Assembly (NCBI RefSeq): GCF_021650705.1
Contig: NZ_CP087138.1
Coordinates: forward strand, 744,001-808,000
Direction: 5' to 3'
From: Pseudomonas sp. KNUC1026
GTDB taxonomy: Bacteria > Pseudomonadota > Gammaproteobacteria > Pseudomonadales > Pseudomonadaceae
Length of the DNA: 64,000 nt
Part shown: piece after piece, positions 52,370-61,790 of the stretch
How the letters are laid out: each line of letters begins with the position of its first letter
How positions within the stretch are numbered: the first letter of the stretch is position 1
The notes under the pieces: model-generated
Seen by the model: the letters and a program-made list of their open reading frames with translations, nothing else
Databases searched by the model: none
What the model was told of the DNA's origin: nothing
Program-made: the position numbers and the translations under genes

Positions 52370-53272
52370 GTGAGCCCGACATTCCTTCGGCAGCCAGCCG
52401 GTTTTCACGCAGTAAAGCTCCTGGCAGCCGCGATGGCGATGGCCAGCCTTCTCGGCGGTTGCTCCAGCTCTCCCAGTAGCGGGGTCCGGGTGATCGATCG
52501 AGGGGCTGCGCCAAGCAATCCTAACCCCCAGGTCACTACCGGGCAGTACACCGTCAAACGCGGTGACACTTTATATTCCATTGCTTTCCGATATGGCTGG
52601 GACTACAAGGCCCTGGCTGCTCGTAACAACATCCCTCAGCCCTACACGATCCACCCGGGGCAATCGTTGCGTTTCGACGGTGCGGCGGGGGCAGCGCCCG
52701 CTGTCGTCTCGCCCACCGCGCCGGCGACAGTGGCCAGCCAAAGTGCGCCATCCTCGGCAGGTGGCTTCAAAACCACGATCATTCGTAAACCTAACTCGAA
52801 TACCCCGACGAACGGCGGCAGCGCGGTGCCGGTGCCTACACCATCGCAGCCAGTGGCCAGCACCCCCGTACCGGTGCCCGTGCCTGCTGGGGAACGCAAT
52901 GCGGCAGGCTGGACGTGGCCTTCCAATGGCACATTGATCGGCAAATTTGCCTCAAACGGTAGTTTGAATAAAGGCATTGATATCGCTGGAAATTTGGGAC
53001 AGCCTGTTTTTGCAGCGTCTGATGGCTCAGTGGTCTACGCCGGTAGTGGCCTTCGGGGGTACGGCGAACTGGTGATCATCAAACACAGCGATACCTACGT
53101 GAGTGCCTACGGTCATAACCGCAGGCTGTTAGTCCAGGAGGGGCAGCAGGTCAAAGCCGGGCAGACAATCGCCGAGATGGGTTCCACCGGAACGGATCGC
53201 GTCAAGCTGCACTTCGAGATCCGCCGCCAGGGTAAGCCTGTCGACCCACTGCAATTCCTGCCGCGCCGCTGA
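52370..53272 (+). CDS. nlpD: NlpD-like LysM/M23 lipoprotein
   Basis: NlpD is an outer-membrane lipoprotein that activates the amidase AmiC during cell separation. The 300-residue frame starts at GTG 52370. The lipobox is LLGGCSSS (Cys near residue 31). A LysM domain follows (about 58-103: YTVKRGDTLYSIAFRYGWDY), then a Pro/Ser/Thr-rich linker. The C-terminal M23/LytM domain begins GWTWPSNGTLIGKFASNGS, with GTDRVKLHFEIRRQGKPVDP at its end. NlpD-type domains lack full zinc sites and act as activators. In pseudomonads the main rpoS promoter often lies inside this gene; I could not locate it by eye. Confidence 0.95.
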   Translation: MSPTFLRQPAGFHAVKLLAAAMAMASLLGGCSSSPSSGVRVIDRGAAPSNPNPQVTTGQYTVKRGDTLYSIAFRYGWDYKALAARNNIPQPYTIHPGQSLRFDGAAGAAPAVVSPTAPATVASQSAPSSAGGFKTTIIRKPNSNTPTNGGSAVPVPTPSQPVASTPVPVPVPAGERNAAGWTWPSNGTLIGKFASNGSLNKGIDIAGNLGQPVFAASDGSVVYAGSGLRGYGELVIIKHSDTYVSAYGHNRRLLVQEGQQVKAGQTIAEMGSTGTDRVKLHFEIRRQGKPVDPLQFLPRR

Positions 53273-53380
53273 TACTGCTTCCCTGCCTGTGCCCATCACG
53301 TAATCGGGACAGGCATCGCAATGCGCACGGAGTTAGCGCTTTGCGAGGCTTGAGGTCGGACTCAGCAAGGGATTACAACA

Positions 53381-54382
53381 ATGGCTCTCAACAAAGAAGC
53401 GCCGGAGTTTGACATCGACGATGAGGTACTCCTGATGGAGGCCGAAATCGATCTGGAAACGATGTCGGAGGAAGAACCTGCGGCGCCTGCCCGTGCCAAG
53501 AACAGGCAAGCTGGTGCGCTCAAGCAGCACAAGTACATCGACTACAGCCGGGCACTGGATGCTACGCAGCTGTACCTCAATGAAATCGGCTTCTCGCCAC
53601 TGCTCTCTCCGGAAGAGGAAGTGCACTTCGCGCGCTTGTCCCAAAAAGGCGACCCGGCAGGCCGCAAGCGGATGATCGAAAGCAACCTGCGCCTGGTGGT
53701 GAAGATAGCGCGCCGTTACGTCAATCGCGGGCTGTCTCTGCTCGACCTGATCGAGGAAGGCAACCTGGGGCTGATCCGCGCTGTCGAGAAGTTCGATCCG
53801 GAGCGAGGCTTCCGCTTTTCAACCTACGCCACGTGGTGGATCCGCCAGACGATCGAGCGGGCCATCATGAACCAGACCCGTACTATCCGATTGCCGATTC
53901 ATGTGGTCAAAGAGCTGAATGTTTACCTGCGCGCAGCCCGTGAGCTCACGCAGAAGCTCGACCACGAGCCGTCGCCCGAAGAGATCGCCAACCTTTTGGA
54001 AAAGCCGGTAGGCGAGGTCAAGCGCATGCTGGGCCTAAACGAGAGGGTCTCCTCGGTCGATGTATCACTGGGGCCTGATTCTGACAAAACGTTGCTCGAC
54101 ACCCTGACTGACGATCGCCCTACCGACCCGTTCGAGTTGCTGCAGGATGACGACCTGTCGCAAAGCATCGATCAGTGGCTGTCCGAGCTCACCGACAAAC
54201 AGCGGGAAGTGGTGGTCCGTCGCTTTGGCTTGCGCGGCCATGAAAGCAGCACGCTGGAGGATGTTGGCCTTGAGATTGGCCTGACGCGCGAACGTGTTCG
54301 GCAGATTCAGGTTGAAGGGCTCAAGCGTTTGCGCGAGATTCTCGAGAAGAATGGGTTGTCCAGCGAGTCCCTGTTTCGATAA
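53381..54382 (+). CDS. rpoS: RNA polymerase sigma factor RpoS
   Basis: RpoS directs stationary-phase and general-stress transcription. The 333-residue protein has region 1.2 ([20 protein letters not shown]) and region 2 with [39 protein letters not shown] and [19 protein letters not shown]. Region 3 is [20 protein letters not shown], and region 4 holds its helix-turn-helix near [20 protein letters not shown]. The ATG has AAGGGA upstream at 53367-53372. The frame is intact. RsmZ and fdxA follow. Confidence 0.98.
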   Translation: MALNKEAPEFDIDDEVLLMEAEIDLETMSEEEPAAPARAKNRQAGALKQHKYIDYSRALDATQLYLNEIGFSPLLSPEEEVHFARLSQKGDPAGRKRMIESNLRLVVKIARRYVNRGLSLLDLIEEGNLGLIRAVEKFDPERGFRFSTYATWWIRQTIERAIMNQTRTIRLPIHVVKELNVYLRAARELTQKLDHEPSPEEIANLLEKPVGEVKRMLGLNERVSSVDVSLGPDSDKTLLDTLTDDRPTDPFELLQDDDLSQSIDQWLSELTDKQREVVVRRFGLRGHESSTLEDVGLEIGLTRERVRQIQVEGLKRLREILEKNGLSSESLFR

Positions 54383-54394
54383 TCAACGTGGTAG

Positions 54395-54428
54395 TAAAAA
54401 AACCAGCTTGTTAATAGCTGGTTTTTTA
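54395..54428 (+). terminator. rpoS rho-independent terminator
   Basis: AAAAAACCAGCT pairs with AGCTGGTTTTTT around a short A/T loop, 13 bp after the rpoS stop, with a clear T-run. The A-run before the stem could allow weak function on the other strand too. Confidence 0.9.
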
Positions 54429-54436
54429 TTGTCTAT

Positions 54437-54532
54437 TTATGTTGGGAAGTTACAGGATGTATTGTCATTCTTTCGTCATGTTGCTTTTTGAAAGAATCAC
54501 TCGCTTGTGCGAATGATTTGATCCCGTATTAT
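54437..54532 (+). promoter_or_regulatory. rsmZ promoter region
   Basis: TTGTGC (54505-54510), a 16-bp spacer and TATTAT (54527-54532) place the start near 54538, just before the first RsmZ hairpin. At 54437-54454 the sequence ends in GTTACA, one mismatch from the right half of the GacA box (CTTACA); its left half fits poorly. GacA control is well known for rsmZ genes, but this box is only a weak candidate. Confidence 0.5.
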
Positions 54533-54536
54533 TCGA

Positions 54537-54662
54537 CCTGTGCTCACGGACGGGCACAGGCACTCAAGGAAGAGTGCATCAGGATTTCGCAAGATGCGAA
54601 CGATCAGGACGATCAACAAGGACGTGGAAAAGAAAGGGGGTGAGCAGTGCTCACCCCCTTCC
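54537..54662 (+). ncRNA. rsmZ: Small regulatory RNA RsmZ (sequesters RsmA/CsrA)
   Basis: The RNA of about 125 nt lies between rpoS and fdxA, the conserved place of rsmZ in Pseudomonas. It has the expected series of hairpins with exposed GGA: CCTGTGC/GCACAGG (54537-54560, GGA in the loop), CACTC/GAGTG (54561-54576, loop AAGGAA), GCATC/GATGC (54576-54597) and GATC/GATC (54602-54614, loop AGGAC). Single-stranded AAGGACGTGGA follows. I count six GGA motifs. It ends in a 12-bp terminator stem (54634-54660, AAGGGGGTGAGC/GCTCACCCCCTT). RsmZ binds RsmA/RsmE and relieves translational repression of secondary-metabolism and biofilm genes under Gac control. Confidence 0.9.
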
Positions 54663-54707
54663 TGCAAAAGCAGCACGGCACGGCTCATGCGCCTTAGCCT
54701 GGGTAAT

Positions 54708-55031
54708 TCAGCGGATCAATTCCTTGACCTTGCCCTTCACACCATCATGCTCTTCGGCGTCAGGCAGCGGGTCTTTTCGCTCAGTGATGTTCGTCCATAC
54801 TTCAGCGAGTTCCTTGTTTATTTCAATGAACTCCTGCATGTCATCCGGAACTTCATCTTCCGAGAAGATGGCTTGCGCGGGGCATTCTGGCTCACACAGG
54901 GCGCAGTCGATGCACTCGTCAGGGTGAATGACCAGGAAGTTCGGGCCTTCGTAAAAGCAGTCCACCGGACACACTTCTACGCAGTCGGTGTACTTGCACT
55001 TGATGCAGTTGTCGGTGACGACGAAGGTCAT
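54708..55031 (-). CDS. fdxA: 7Fe ferredoxin FdxA
   Basis: FdxA is a small electron carrier with one [3Fe-4S] and one [4Fe-4S] cluster, of the Azotobacter FdI type. The ATG at 55031 ([19 protein letters not shown]) gives 107 residues with GAGGAG upstream. The Cys at positions 9, 17, 21 and 50 and the [12 protein letters not shown] group (40, 43, 46, 50) supply the two clusters; the C-terminal helix extension is typical. The open frame upstream of this ATG is not ferredoxin-like. It faces rsmZ and is downstream of mutS on the same strand. Confidence 0.97.
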   Translation of the reverse strand: MTFVVTDNCIKCKYTDCVEVCPVDCFYEGPNFLVIHPDECIDCALCEPECPAQAIFSEDEVPDDMQEFIEINKELAEVWTNITERKDPLPDAEEHDGVKGKVKELIR

Positions 55032-55078
55032 TTCTAGTTTTCTCCTCAGGCGGCAAACGCGGCGCTCGTGTATCAGGG

Positions 55079-55144
55079 CCCGCGCGGTCTGGCGTTGGTC
55101 GCTGAGCCCGGCTAATAGCCCAGGGCCCGCCAAGACCGCGCGGG
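55079..55144 (-). terminator. Inverted repeat downstream of mutS
   Basis: CCCGCGCGGTCT (55079-55090) and AGACCGCGCGGG (55133-55144) are perfect inverted copies 42 bp apart, starting 27 bp after the mutS stop (minus strand) and 48 bp upstream of fdxA. The long loop and lack of a T-run make it a doubtful terminator; it may be a structured region upstream of fdxA. Confidence 0.5.
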
Positions 55145-55170
55145 ATTCTAGCAGCTAATGGAATTGCACG

Positions 55171-57743
55171 TTAGATCTTTGCCTTCCATGCATATAGCAA
55201 ATCCATCGCCTGGCGCGGGGAGAGCCCGTCGATGTCCAGGTGGCTCAGCGCATCTATGACCGGATGCGGGAGGCTGGCGAACAGGTCGCTCTGATGGGGT
55301 ACTTGCCGCTTGCCTGGCTTGGGCAGTGCAACAGGGGCATCTTTGGGCAGGCTGGCGGTTTCAAGCCGGCCCAGATGTTCCCGCGCGCGCGTGATGACGT
55401 CGCCCGGCACGCCCGCCAGTTGTGCCACGGCCAGGCCATAGCTCTGGCTCGCGGGGCCTGGCAGCACATGGTGCAGGAACACGATGCGGTCATTGTGCTC
55501 TGTGGCATTGAGGTGCACGTTGGCGACTACCGGCTCGTGGTCCGGCAGCACGGTCAATTCGAAATAGTGCGTGGCGAAAGAGTGAACGCGCGCAGCGCCG
55601 CCAGCCGCTCTGCGGCGGCCCATGCCAGTGAAAGGCCGTCGAACGTGCTGGTGCCGCGGCCCACCTCGTCCATCAGTACCAGGCTGCGGTCAGTGGCGTT
55701 GTGGAGGATATTGGCCGTTTCACTCATCTCCACCATGAAGGTCGAGCGCCCGCCGGCGAGGTCGTCACTGGAGCCGATACGCGTGAAAATTCGGTCGACC
55801 AACGAAAGCCGGCAACCGGCTGCCGGTACGTAGCTACCGATGTGCGCCAACAATACGATCAGCGCGGTTTGCCGCATGTATGTCGACTTACCGCCCATGT
55901 TCGGGCCGGTAATCACCAGCATGCGGGTATCGTCGTCCAGGGCCAGGTCATTGGCGACAAAAGGTGTGGTCAGCACCTGCTCGACAACCGGGTGGCGGCC
56001 CTGGTCGATATGAATGCCGGGCTCCTCAATGAACTCGGGCCGGTTCAGGTCGAGGTTGAGCGCGCGTTCAGCCAGGTTCGCCAGCACGTCCAGTTCGGCT
56101 AGCGCTGCTGCGGTGTCCTGCAGCGGTGCGAGGTGGCCGATCAGGTTCTCGAGCAAGCCCTCATACAGCATTTTCTCCCTGGCCAGCGCACGGCTCTTGG
56201 CAGAAAGCGCCTTGTCTTCGAATGCCTTGAGCTCAGGTGTGATAAAGCGCTCTGCACCCTTGAGCGTCTGCCGGCGGATGTAGTCGGCCGGTGCGCTCTC
56301 GGCCTGCCTGGTCGGCAGCTCGATGAAGTAACCATGGACTCGGTTGTAACCTACCTTCAGGTTGGCCAGGCCCGTGCGCGCCTTTTCGCGGGCTTCCAGG
56401 TCGATCAGGAACTGCCCGGCGTTTTCGCTCAGGGCCAGCAGTTCGTCGAGCTCGGCGTCATAGCCGGTCTTGAGCACGCCGCCGTCACGGATCACCGCCG
56501 GCGGGTTGTCGATGATCGCTGTTTGCAACAACTGGGTAAGGTCGGGGTAAGTGCCCACGATCGCCGCCAGTTGAGCCAGGTGAGGGGCTTCCAGGTCGGC
56601 CATGGCGCTTTGCAGCTCTGGCAACGCTGCCAGTGCGTCGCGCAGCCTTGCAAGATCGCGGGGGCGGGCATTGCGCAGGCCGATACGCGCAAGGATGCGC
56701 TCGACGTCACCGATGTCCTTCAAGTGCGGTTGCAAGCTTTCGAAACGGTATTGATCGAGCAGGCAGGCTATCGAGCCCTGCCGCGCCTGAAGCACTTTAA
56801 GGTCGCGCAGCGGGCGGTTCAGCCAGCGGCTGATCAGGCGGCTGCCCATGGCCGTCTGGCAGCGGTCCACCACTGACTGCAGCGTGTTATCCCGCCCGCC
56901 TGCCAGGTTCACGTCCAGTTCAAGGTTGCGCCGGGTCGCGCCGTCGAGCACCACGGTGTCGTCCAGGCGTTCATGGCGCAGGCCGCGCAGGTGAGGCAGC
57001 GCCGTACGCTGGGTCTCCTTTGCGTAGGCCAGCAGGCACCCCGCGGCACCGACGGCCAGCGTCAGGCCTTCGCAGCCGAAGCCTTTGAGGTCTTGCGTAC
57101 CGAATTGCTGGCACAGGCTTTTGCGCGCGGAGTCACGGTCGAAGTCCCACGGTGCGCGGCGCCGCGACCCTTTGCGTTTCTCGGCAGGCAATCCTTGCGG
57201 CCAGTCGTCGGGGATCAGCAGCTCGACCGGGTTGATACGCTCCAGCTCTGCCAGCAGGGTTTCCCAGCCTTTGAGTTCCTGCACGGTGAAGTGGCCGCTG
57301 GTGATGTCCAGCACCGCCAACCCGAACAGGCGCTCGTCACCCAGCAGGGCGACGATCAGGTTGTCGCGGCGCTCGTCGAGCAGGGCTTCGTCGCTGATGG
57401 TGCCCGGGGTGATGATGCGCACCACCTGGCGCTCCACCGGGCCCTTGCTGGTGGCCGGGTCGCCGATCTGTTCGCAGATCACCACCGACTCGCCCAGCTT
57501 GACCAGCTTGGCGAGGTAGGTTTCCACCGAATGGAACGGAATGCCGCACATCGGGATCGACTGCCCTGCCGACTGCCCACGCGCGGTCAGCGTGATATCG
57601 AGCAACCTGGCGGCCTTTTTCGCATCCTCGTAGAAGATTTCGTAAAAGTCGCCCATGCGATAGAACATCAGCAGGTCCTGGTGTTGCTGCTTGAGCTTCC
57701 AGTACTGCTGCATCATTGGGGTGTGTGCGGAAAAGTCAGACAT
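55171..57743 (-). CDS. mutS: DNA mismatch repair protein MutS (apparent single-base deletion near 55577)
   Basis: MutS binds mismatches and starts repair with MutL. The N-terminal mismatch-binding Phe-x-Glu motif is in [20 protein letters not shown] near residue 38. The ATPase domain has Walker [10 protein letters not shown] near residue 612, and [20 protein letters not shown] holds Walker B. The frame ends in [13 protein letters not shown]. Adding one G near 55577 gives [19 protein letters not shown] and continues to the stop at 55171, including the C-terminal [20 protein letters not shown]. The corrected length is 857 residues, normal for Pseudomonas. If the break were real, the strain would be a mutator. 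Confidence 0.95.
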
Positions 57744-57909
57744 TTCAGTAACTTGGCTCGATTGCTCGGCGGGTTGGCAGTCAATGAGCCGGTCATACTA
57801 CAGCAAATTTCCGCAAAGGCCTGTTGCGTATCTGGCGTGGACAACCTCGCGCCAGGCGGCGAAAGTCACTGCCGCCGTTTCCCGGCAATGCATTTCCAGG
57901 AGAACCTTC

Positions 57910-58410
57910 ATGGACGTCGTTTCAACGCTTTCCGCTCGCCTTGGCGAGCAGCTGCTTGCCTGCCAGGCCAGTGTCACTACCGCCGAATCCTGTACAGGTG
58001 GTGGCATCGCCGAGGCCATCACTCGCATAGCCGGCAGCTCGGCCTGGTTCGAGGCCGGCTATGTGACGTATTCGAACCGGCAGAAGACAGCTCAGCTGGG
58101 TGTGCCTGAACCCCTTTTCAGCGCAGTCGGAGCGGTCAGCCAGGAGGTGGTCCAGGCCATGGCTCTGGGCGCCCGCGATCGCGCGCAGGCGCAATTTGCC
58201 GTCGCGGTCAGCGGCGTGGCCGGGCCCGCCGGTGGCTCGGACGCCAAACCGGTGGGCACTGTATGGCTGGCCTGGGCCTGGGACAAGGGTTGTGTTGCGC
58301 AGCGCTGCTATTTCGAGGGTGACCGCGAAGCGGTACGCCGGCAAACGGTCATTCATGCACTCGAAGGCCTGTCGCGACTGGTAGTGGGAGAAAATCCGGC
58401 GCAGGGGTAG
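57910..58410 (+). CDS. pncC: NMN amidohydrolase PncC (CinA C-terminal-type protein)
   Basis: PncC deamidates nicotinamide mononucleotide in pyridine nucleotide salvage. The ATG at 57910 (MDVVSTLSARLGEQLLACQ) has AGGAG upstream and gives 166 residues, the single-domain size. The CinA signature VTTAESCTGGGIAEAITRIA, GSSAWFEAGYVTYSNRQKTA and VSGVAGPAGGSDAKPVGTVW are all visible. It is often annotated as competence-damage protein because of CinA homology, but competence is not implied. It lies 84 bp upstream of recA and divergent from mutS. Confidence 0.94.
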   Translation: MDVVSTLSARLGEQLLACQASVTTAESCTGGGIAEAITRIAGSSAWFEAGYVTYSNRQKTAQLGVPEPLFSAVGAVSQEVVQAMALGARDRAQAQFAVAVSGVAGPAGGSDAKPVGTVWLAWAWDKGCVAQRCYFEGDREAVRRQTVIHALEGLSRLVVGENPAQG

Positions 58411-58429
58411 GCGAGGCGTTTGTACTGTG

Positions 58430-58452
58430 TATAATACTGGCTACTTATACAG
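58430..58452 (+). promoter_or_regulatory. recA promoter with LexA box
   Basis: A perfect TATAAT (58430-58435) lies directly before CTGGCTACTTATACAG (58437-58452), which fits the CTG-N10-CAG SOS consensus. LexA bound here would cover the transcription start. No clear -35 is seen at the normal distance. The ATG of recA is 43 bp further on, after GAGAGGGG. Confidence 0.75.
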
Positions 58453-58494
58453 TTATCGGGGCCGCGCCCCGTCATCGAATTCGAGAGGGGTCTA

Positions 58495-59562
58495 ATGGAC
58501 GACAACAAAAAGCGTGCCTTGGCTGCGGCGTTGGGTCAAATCGAACGCCAATTCGGCAAAGGCGCGGTCATGCGCATGGGCGACCATGAGCGTCAATCCA
58601 TTCCAGCTATTTCCACCGGCTCGCTTGGCCTGGATATCGCGCTGGGCATCGGCGGCCTGCCACGTGGGCGTATCGTCGAAATCTACGGTCCGGAATCTTC
58701 GGGTAAAACCACGCTCACCCTGTCGGTCATCGCCCAGGCGCAAAAGCTTGGCGCTACCTGTGCTTTCGTCGACGCCGAGCACGCACTGGACCCCGAGTAT
58801 GCCGGCAAGCTGGGCGTCAATGTAGACGACCTGCTGGTCTCGCAGCCTGATACTGGCGAGCAGGCGCTGGAGATCACCGACATGCTGGTGCGTTCCAACG
58901 CGGTCGACGTGATCATCGTCGACTCCGTGGCTGCGCTGGTACCCAAGGCCGAGATCGAAGGCGAAATGGGCGACATGCACGTCGGCCTGCAGGCTCGCCT
59001 GATGTCCCAGGCGCTTCGCAAGATCACCGGCAATATCAAGAACGCCAACTGTCTGGTCATCTTCATCAACCAGATCCGTATGAAGATCGGCGTGATGTTC
59101 GGCAGCCCGGAAACCACCACCGGTGGTAACGCCTTGAAGTTCTACGCCTCGGTGCGCCTCGACATCCGCCGTACCGGTTCGGTGAAGGAGGGCGACGACG
59201 TGGTCGGTAGTGAAACGCGCGTCAAGGTCGTCAAGAACAAGGTATCGCCTCCCTTCCGCCAAGCCGAGTTCCAGATCCTGTACGGCAAGGGCATTTACCT
59301 CAACGGCGAGATCATCGATCTTGGTGTTGCCAACGGCCTGGTCGACAAATCTGGCGCCTGGTATGCCTACAAGGGCAACAAGATTGGCCAGGGTAAAGCA
59401 AACGCTGCCAAATACCTTGAAGAAAACTCCGAGGTCAAGGCCGAGATCGAGAAGCAGATCCGCGAAAAGCTGTTGAACAACGGTACGCCACCCGTCGACA
59501 AGAAAGCCGCTGCCGCAGCTCAGAAGGAAGACGACATGGCTGGCCTGGAAAACGACTTCTAA
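58495..59562 (+). CDS. recA: Recombinase RecA
   Basis: RecA forms filaments on single-stranded DNA for strand exchange and triggers LexA self-cleavage. The 355-residue frame has Walker A GPESSGKT (residues 65-72), Walker [15 protein letters not shown], and the L2 loop near [20 protein letters not shown]. The basic/acidic C-terminus ends [13 protein letters not shown]. It is transcribed from an SOS promoter with recX 3 bp downstream. Confidence 0.98.
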   Translation: MDDNKKRALAAALGQIERQFGKGAVMRMGDHERQSIPAISTGSLGLDIALGIGGLPRGRIVEIYGPESSGKTTLTLSVIAQAQKLGATCAFVDAEHALDPEYAGKLGVNVDDLLVSQPDTGEQALEITDMLVRSNAVDVIIVDSVAALVPKAEIEGEMGDMHVGLQARLMSQALRKITGNIKNANCLVIFINQIRMKIGVMFGSPETTTGGNALKFYASVRLDIRRTGSVKEGDDVVGSETRVKVVKNKVSPPFRQAEFQILYGKGIYLNGEIIDLGVANGLVDKSGAWYAYKGNKIGQGKANAAKYLEENSEVKAEIEKQIREKLLNNGTPPVDKKAAAAAQKEDDMAGLENDF

Positions 59563-59565
59563 GCC

Positions 59566-60036
59566 GTGCCAGAGACTGTGTTGGACACGCCCGTCGCAGT
59601 GCGGCGGGCGGCGATGGACCTTCTCGCTCGTCGTGAGCACGGGCGCGTAGAACTCGAACGCAAACTGCGCAAGCGCGGCGCGCCAGATGAACTGCTGGCC
59701 GCTGCGCTTGACCGCTTGAGTGATGAAGGCCTGCTGAGTGAGGCCCGGTACCTGGAAGCCTATATTCGCTTCCGTAGCACTGGTGGCCATGGCCCGGCAC
59801 GTATTCGCGAAGAGTTGCTGCAACGAGGCTTGGCAAAAGCCGCTATAAACGAGGCGCTGGCGCAGTCGGGTATCGACTGGTCGGAGCTTTTGCAAGAGCT
59901 ATGGCAGCGCAGATTTTCAGGGGTACTCCCCACTGATCAAAAGGAGCGAGCCAAGCAGGCTCGCTTCCTGGCTTATCGAGGGTTTTCGCTTGAAATGATC
60001 GGCCGCTTGCTCAGCGGCCGATCCATCGACGACTAA
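59566..60036 (+). CDS. recX: Regulatory protein RecX
   Basis: RecX caps and limits RecA filaments. The 156-residue frame from GTG 59566 has the three-helix repeats of the family: [40 protein letters not shown], and [19 protein letters not shown]. It begins 3 bp after recA and will be co-expressed in the SOS response. Its stop overlaps the convergent LOG-family gene by four bases. Confidence 0.96.
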   Translation: MPETVLDTPVAVRRAAMDLLARREHGRVELERKLRKRGAPDELLAAALDRLSDEGLLSEARYLEAYIRFRSTGGHGPARIREELLQRGLAKAAINEALAQSGIDWSELLQELWQRRFSGVLPTDQKERAKQARFLAYRGFSLEMIGRLLSGRSIDD

Positions 60037-61103
60037 GCCCAGTGTTCAGGATGGTTGACGAAGTCGACCAGCTCCCTCAGCCGCCCATAAGCGCGCCCGG
60101 TGAAGTGAAATGACAACCTCACCAGATGGCTGAGCTCTGGCTCGTCAGGCGTGGGCGAGTTGGCCAGGTCATGCTGTTCGAAGGTGCCGCTGGTGAGTAG
60201 ATCGCCAAAGTGCTCGCCCAGCCCGGCCAGCGCTACCGCATTCAGGCCATGGCGCAGGCGCAGGATGAACAGCCGATTCAGCCAGCGGCTCGAGTGGTAA
60301 TTGGCATAGAAGCGCTCAATTTCTTCGACAGCCGATTGCGGGTCGGTCACCCGCCGGATCAACCTGAGGTCCGTAGGCAGAATGTACCGTTTGGCCTCCA
60401 GCTCATTGCGAATGAACGCCTCAAGCCCTTCCCAATAAGTGCCACCAGGCTCATCCAGCAGCAGGATGGGCACCAACGGGCTTTTCCCGGTCTGCACCAG
60501 CGTCAGTACCTCAAGTGCCTCATCCAGCGTACCGAACCCCCCGGGGCAGAGGACGAGCGCGTCGGCTTCCTTGACAAAAAACAGCTTGCGAATGAAGAAG
60601 AAGTGAAACGGCAGCAGCTGCTCGCTACCAGCAAGTGTGGCGTTGGCGTGTTGTTCGAAAGGCAGGGCGATGTTGAAGCCCAGGCTGTGCGCAGGGCCAG
60701 CCCCTTCATGGGCAGCGGCCATGATCCCGCCGCCGGCCCCCGTGATGACCATCAGGTCTGCAGCAGCCAATGCACTGCCCAACTCCCTGGCCTGTAGATA
60801 AAGGGCGTGGTCGGGCACAGTGCGGGCCGAGCCGAATACCGTGACCTTGCGGCGTGGGCGAAAGCGCTCCAGCGTTCGGAAGGCATGGTCCAGCTCGCGC
60901 AGGGTCTGCAAGGTGATCTTGGCGTTCCAGCGATTGTGATCGTCTTGCGCCATACGCAGCACGGTAAGCAACATATCGCGGTAGAGGGCCAGGTTCGGGC
61001 TGGTGGGGGCTACTTGTTGAAGCTGGGCATCGACCTGCTCGGCCATCTCCAGCCCTTGGGCCAGAAAGTGTTCCGCCAGGCGGGGATCGGCTTTATAGGG
61101 CAT
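60033..61103 (-). CDS. LOG-family nucleotide 5'-monophosphate nucleosidase-like protein
   Basis: The 356-residue protein has the lysine-decarboxylase-like Rossmann fold of the LOG family, with [19 protein letters not shown] and the hallmark [16 protein letters not shown] (PGGxGTxxE, near residue 190). Despite old naming, these proteins are phosphoribohydrolases acting on nucleoside monophosphates. The extended N- and C-terminal regions (as in PpnN-like proteins) differ from the short cytokinin-type LOGs. It is transcribed toward recX. Confidence 0.88.
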   Translation of the reverse strand: MPYKADPRLAEHFLAQGLEMAEQVDAQLQQVAPTSPNLALYRDMLLTVLRMAQDDHNRWNAKITLQTLRELDHAFRTLERFRPRRKVTVFGSARTVPDHALYLQARELGSALAAADLMVITGAGGGIMAAAHEGAGPAHSLGFNIALPFEQHANATLAGSEQLLPFHFFFIRKLFFVKEADALVLCPGGFGTLDEALEVLTLVQTGKSPLVPILLLDEPGGTYWEGLEAFIRNELEAKRYILPTDLRLIRRVTDPQSAVEEIERFYANYHSSRWLNRLFILRLRHGLNAVALAGLGEHFGDLLTSGTFEQHDLANSPTPDEPELSHLVRLSFHFTGRAYGRLRELVDFVNHPEHWA

Positions 61104-61215
61104 GCGAACCTCCAGAATGCAGGGCTGGCACCACGCAGGTTGAGCTCGCCAGCGCGAGCCGCTCCGTACGTGAGCTACGCTTTCACTCTCACTACAGATG
61201 CGCGAGTGCCGCGCA

Positions 61216-61620
61216 TTACATGCCGCAATCCTGCGCTGTATAGCGATGGGTCGCTACGGGTTTCTTGGTTTTGTACTCGGAGAAGTCGTAACGCATGATC
61301 GCGCCCTGCGCCATCAGCTTGCGGAAGCTGGGGTCGCGGCAAACACTGGCGCCCAGTTGCAGGTAAACGGTCTGGGGGTTGGCGCGCATCTGCGCAGCGT
61401 GGCTGGGCTGAACGGCCAGGTGGTCGACCAGTTCCTTGCCCTGCACGGTGAAGCCCATGTCCATGATGTCTTCGTTGATCGCTCGCGGCGTACCGACGCT
61501 GCTTTCCTTGGCCACTTTCTGCAGCATCTGGTTGAGGTTGTAGTCGGCTGCGGATGCGCCGAAGGTGGCCAAGGGTGCGGCGAACAGCAAGGCGGCGAAG
61601 GGCAGGGTGACACGCAGCAT
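61216..61620 (-). CDS. Small exported protein, PA3611-like
   Basis: The ATG at 61620 begins a signal peptide (MLRVTLPFAALLFAAPLATF, cleavage after ASA near residue 25); AGGAG lies upstream. The mature protein of about 110 residues has one Cys near the middle (GASVCRDPSFRKLM) and one at the end (TAQDCGM) that may form a disulfide. Length, position near recA/recX and layout fit PA3611 of P. aeruginosa, described as quorum-sensing-regulated. The molecular function is not known, and the match is from memory of the region, not an alignment. Confidence 0.7.
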   Translation of the reverse strand: MLRVTLPFAALLFAAPLATFGASAADYNLNQMLQKVAKESSVGTPRAINEDIMDMGFTVQGKELVDHLAVQPSHAAQMRANPQTVYLQLGASVCRDPSFRKLMAQGAIMRYDFSEYKTKKPVATHRYTAQDCGM

Positions 61621-61790
61621 GAAACTCTCCTGTGGTGAAGCGAACGCGGATGGGTTGGACCCGCCTGCAGGCACGATGTTCAACATGCGCCCAGAGTACA
61701 GGCATTGCACCGCCTGGCACAGGGGAGGTGGGCAAGCGGCGTGGCGGGCGCTATGCTGCGCGCCCGCTGCAATGCTTGCCGTGACCGATC

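Noticed and set aside
58418..58448. Alternative recA promoter with -35 TTGTAC and -10 ACTTAT
   Set aside because: The spacing is 17 bp but the -10 is poor compared with the perfect TATAAT at 58430-58435; I kept the latter, though both may be used.
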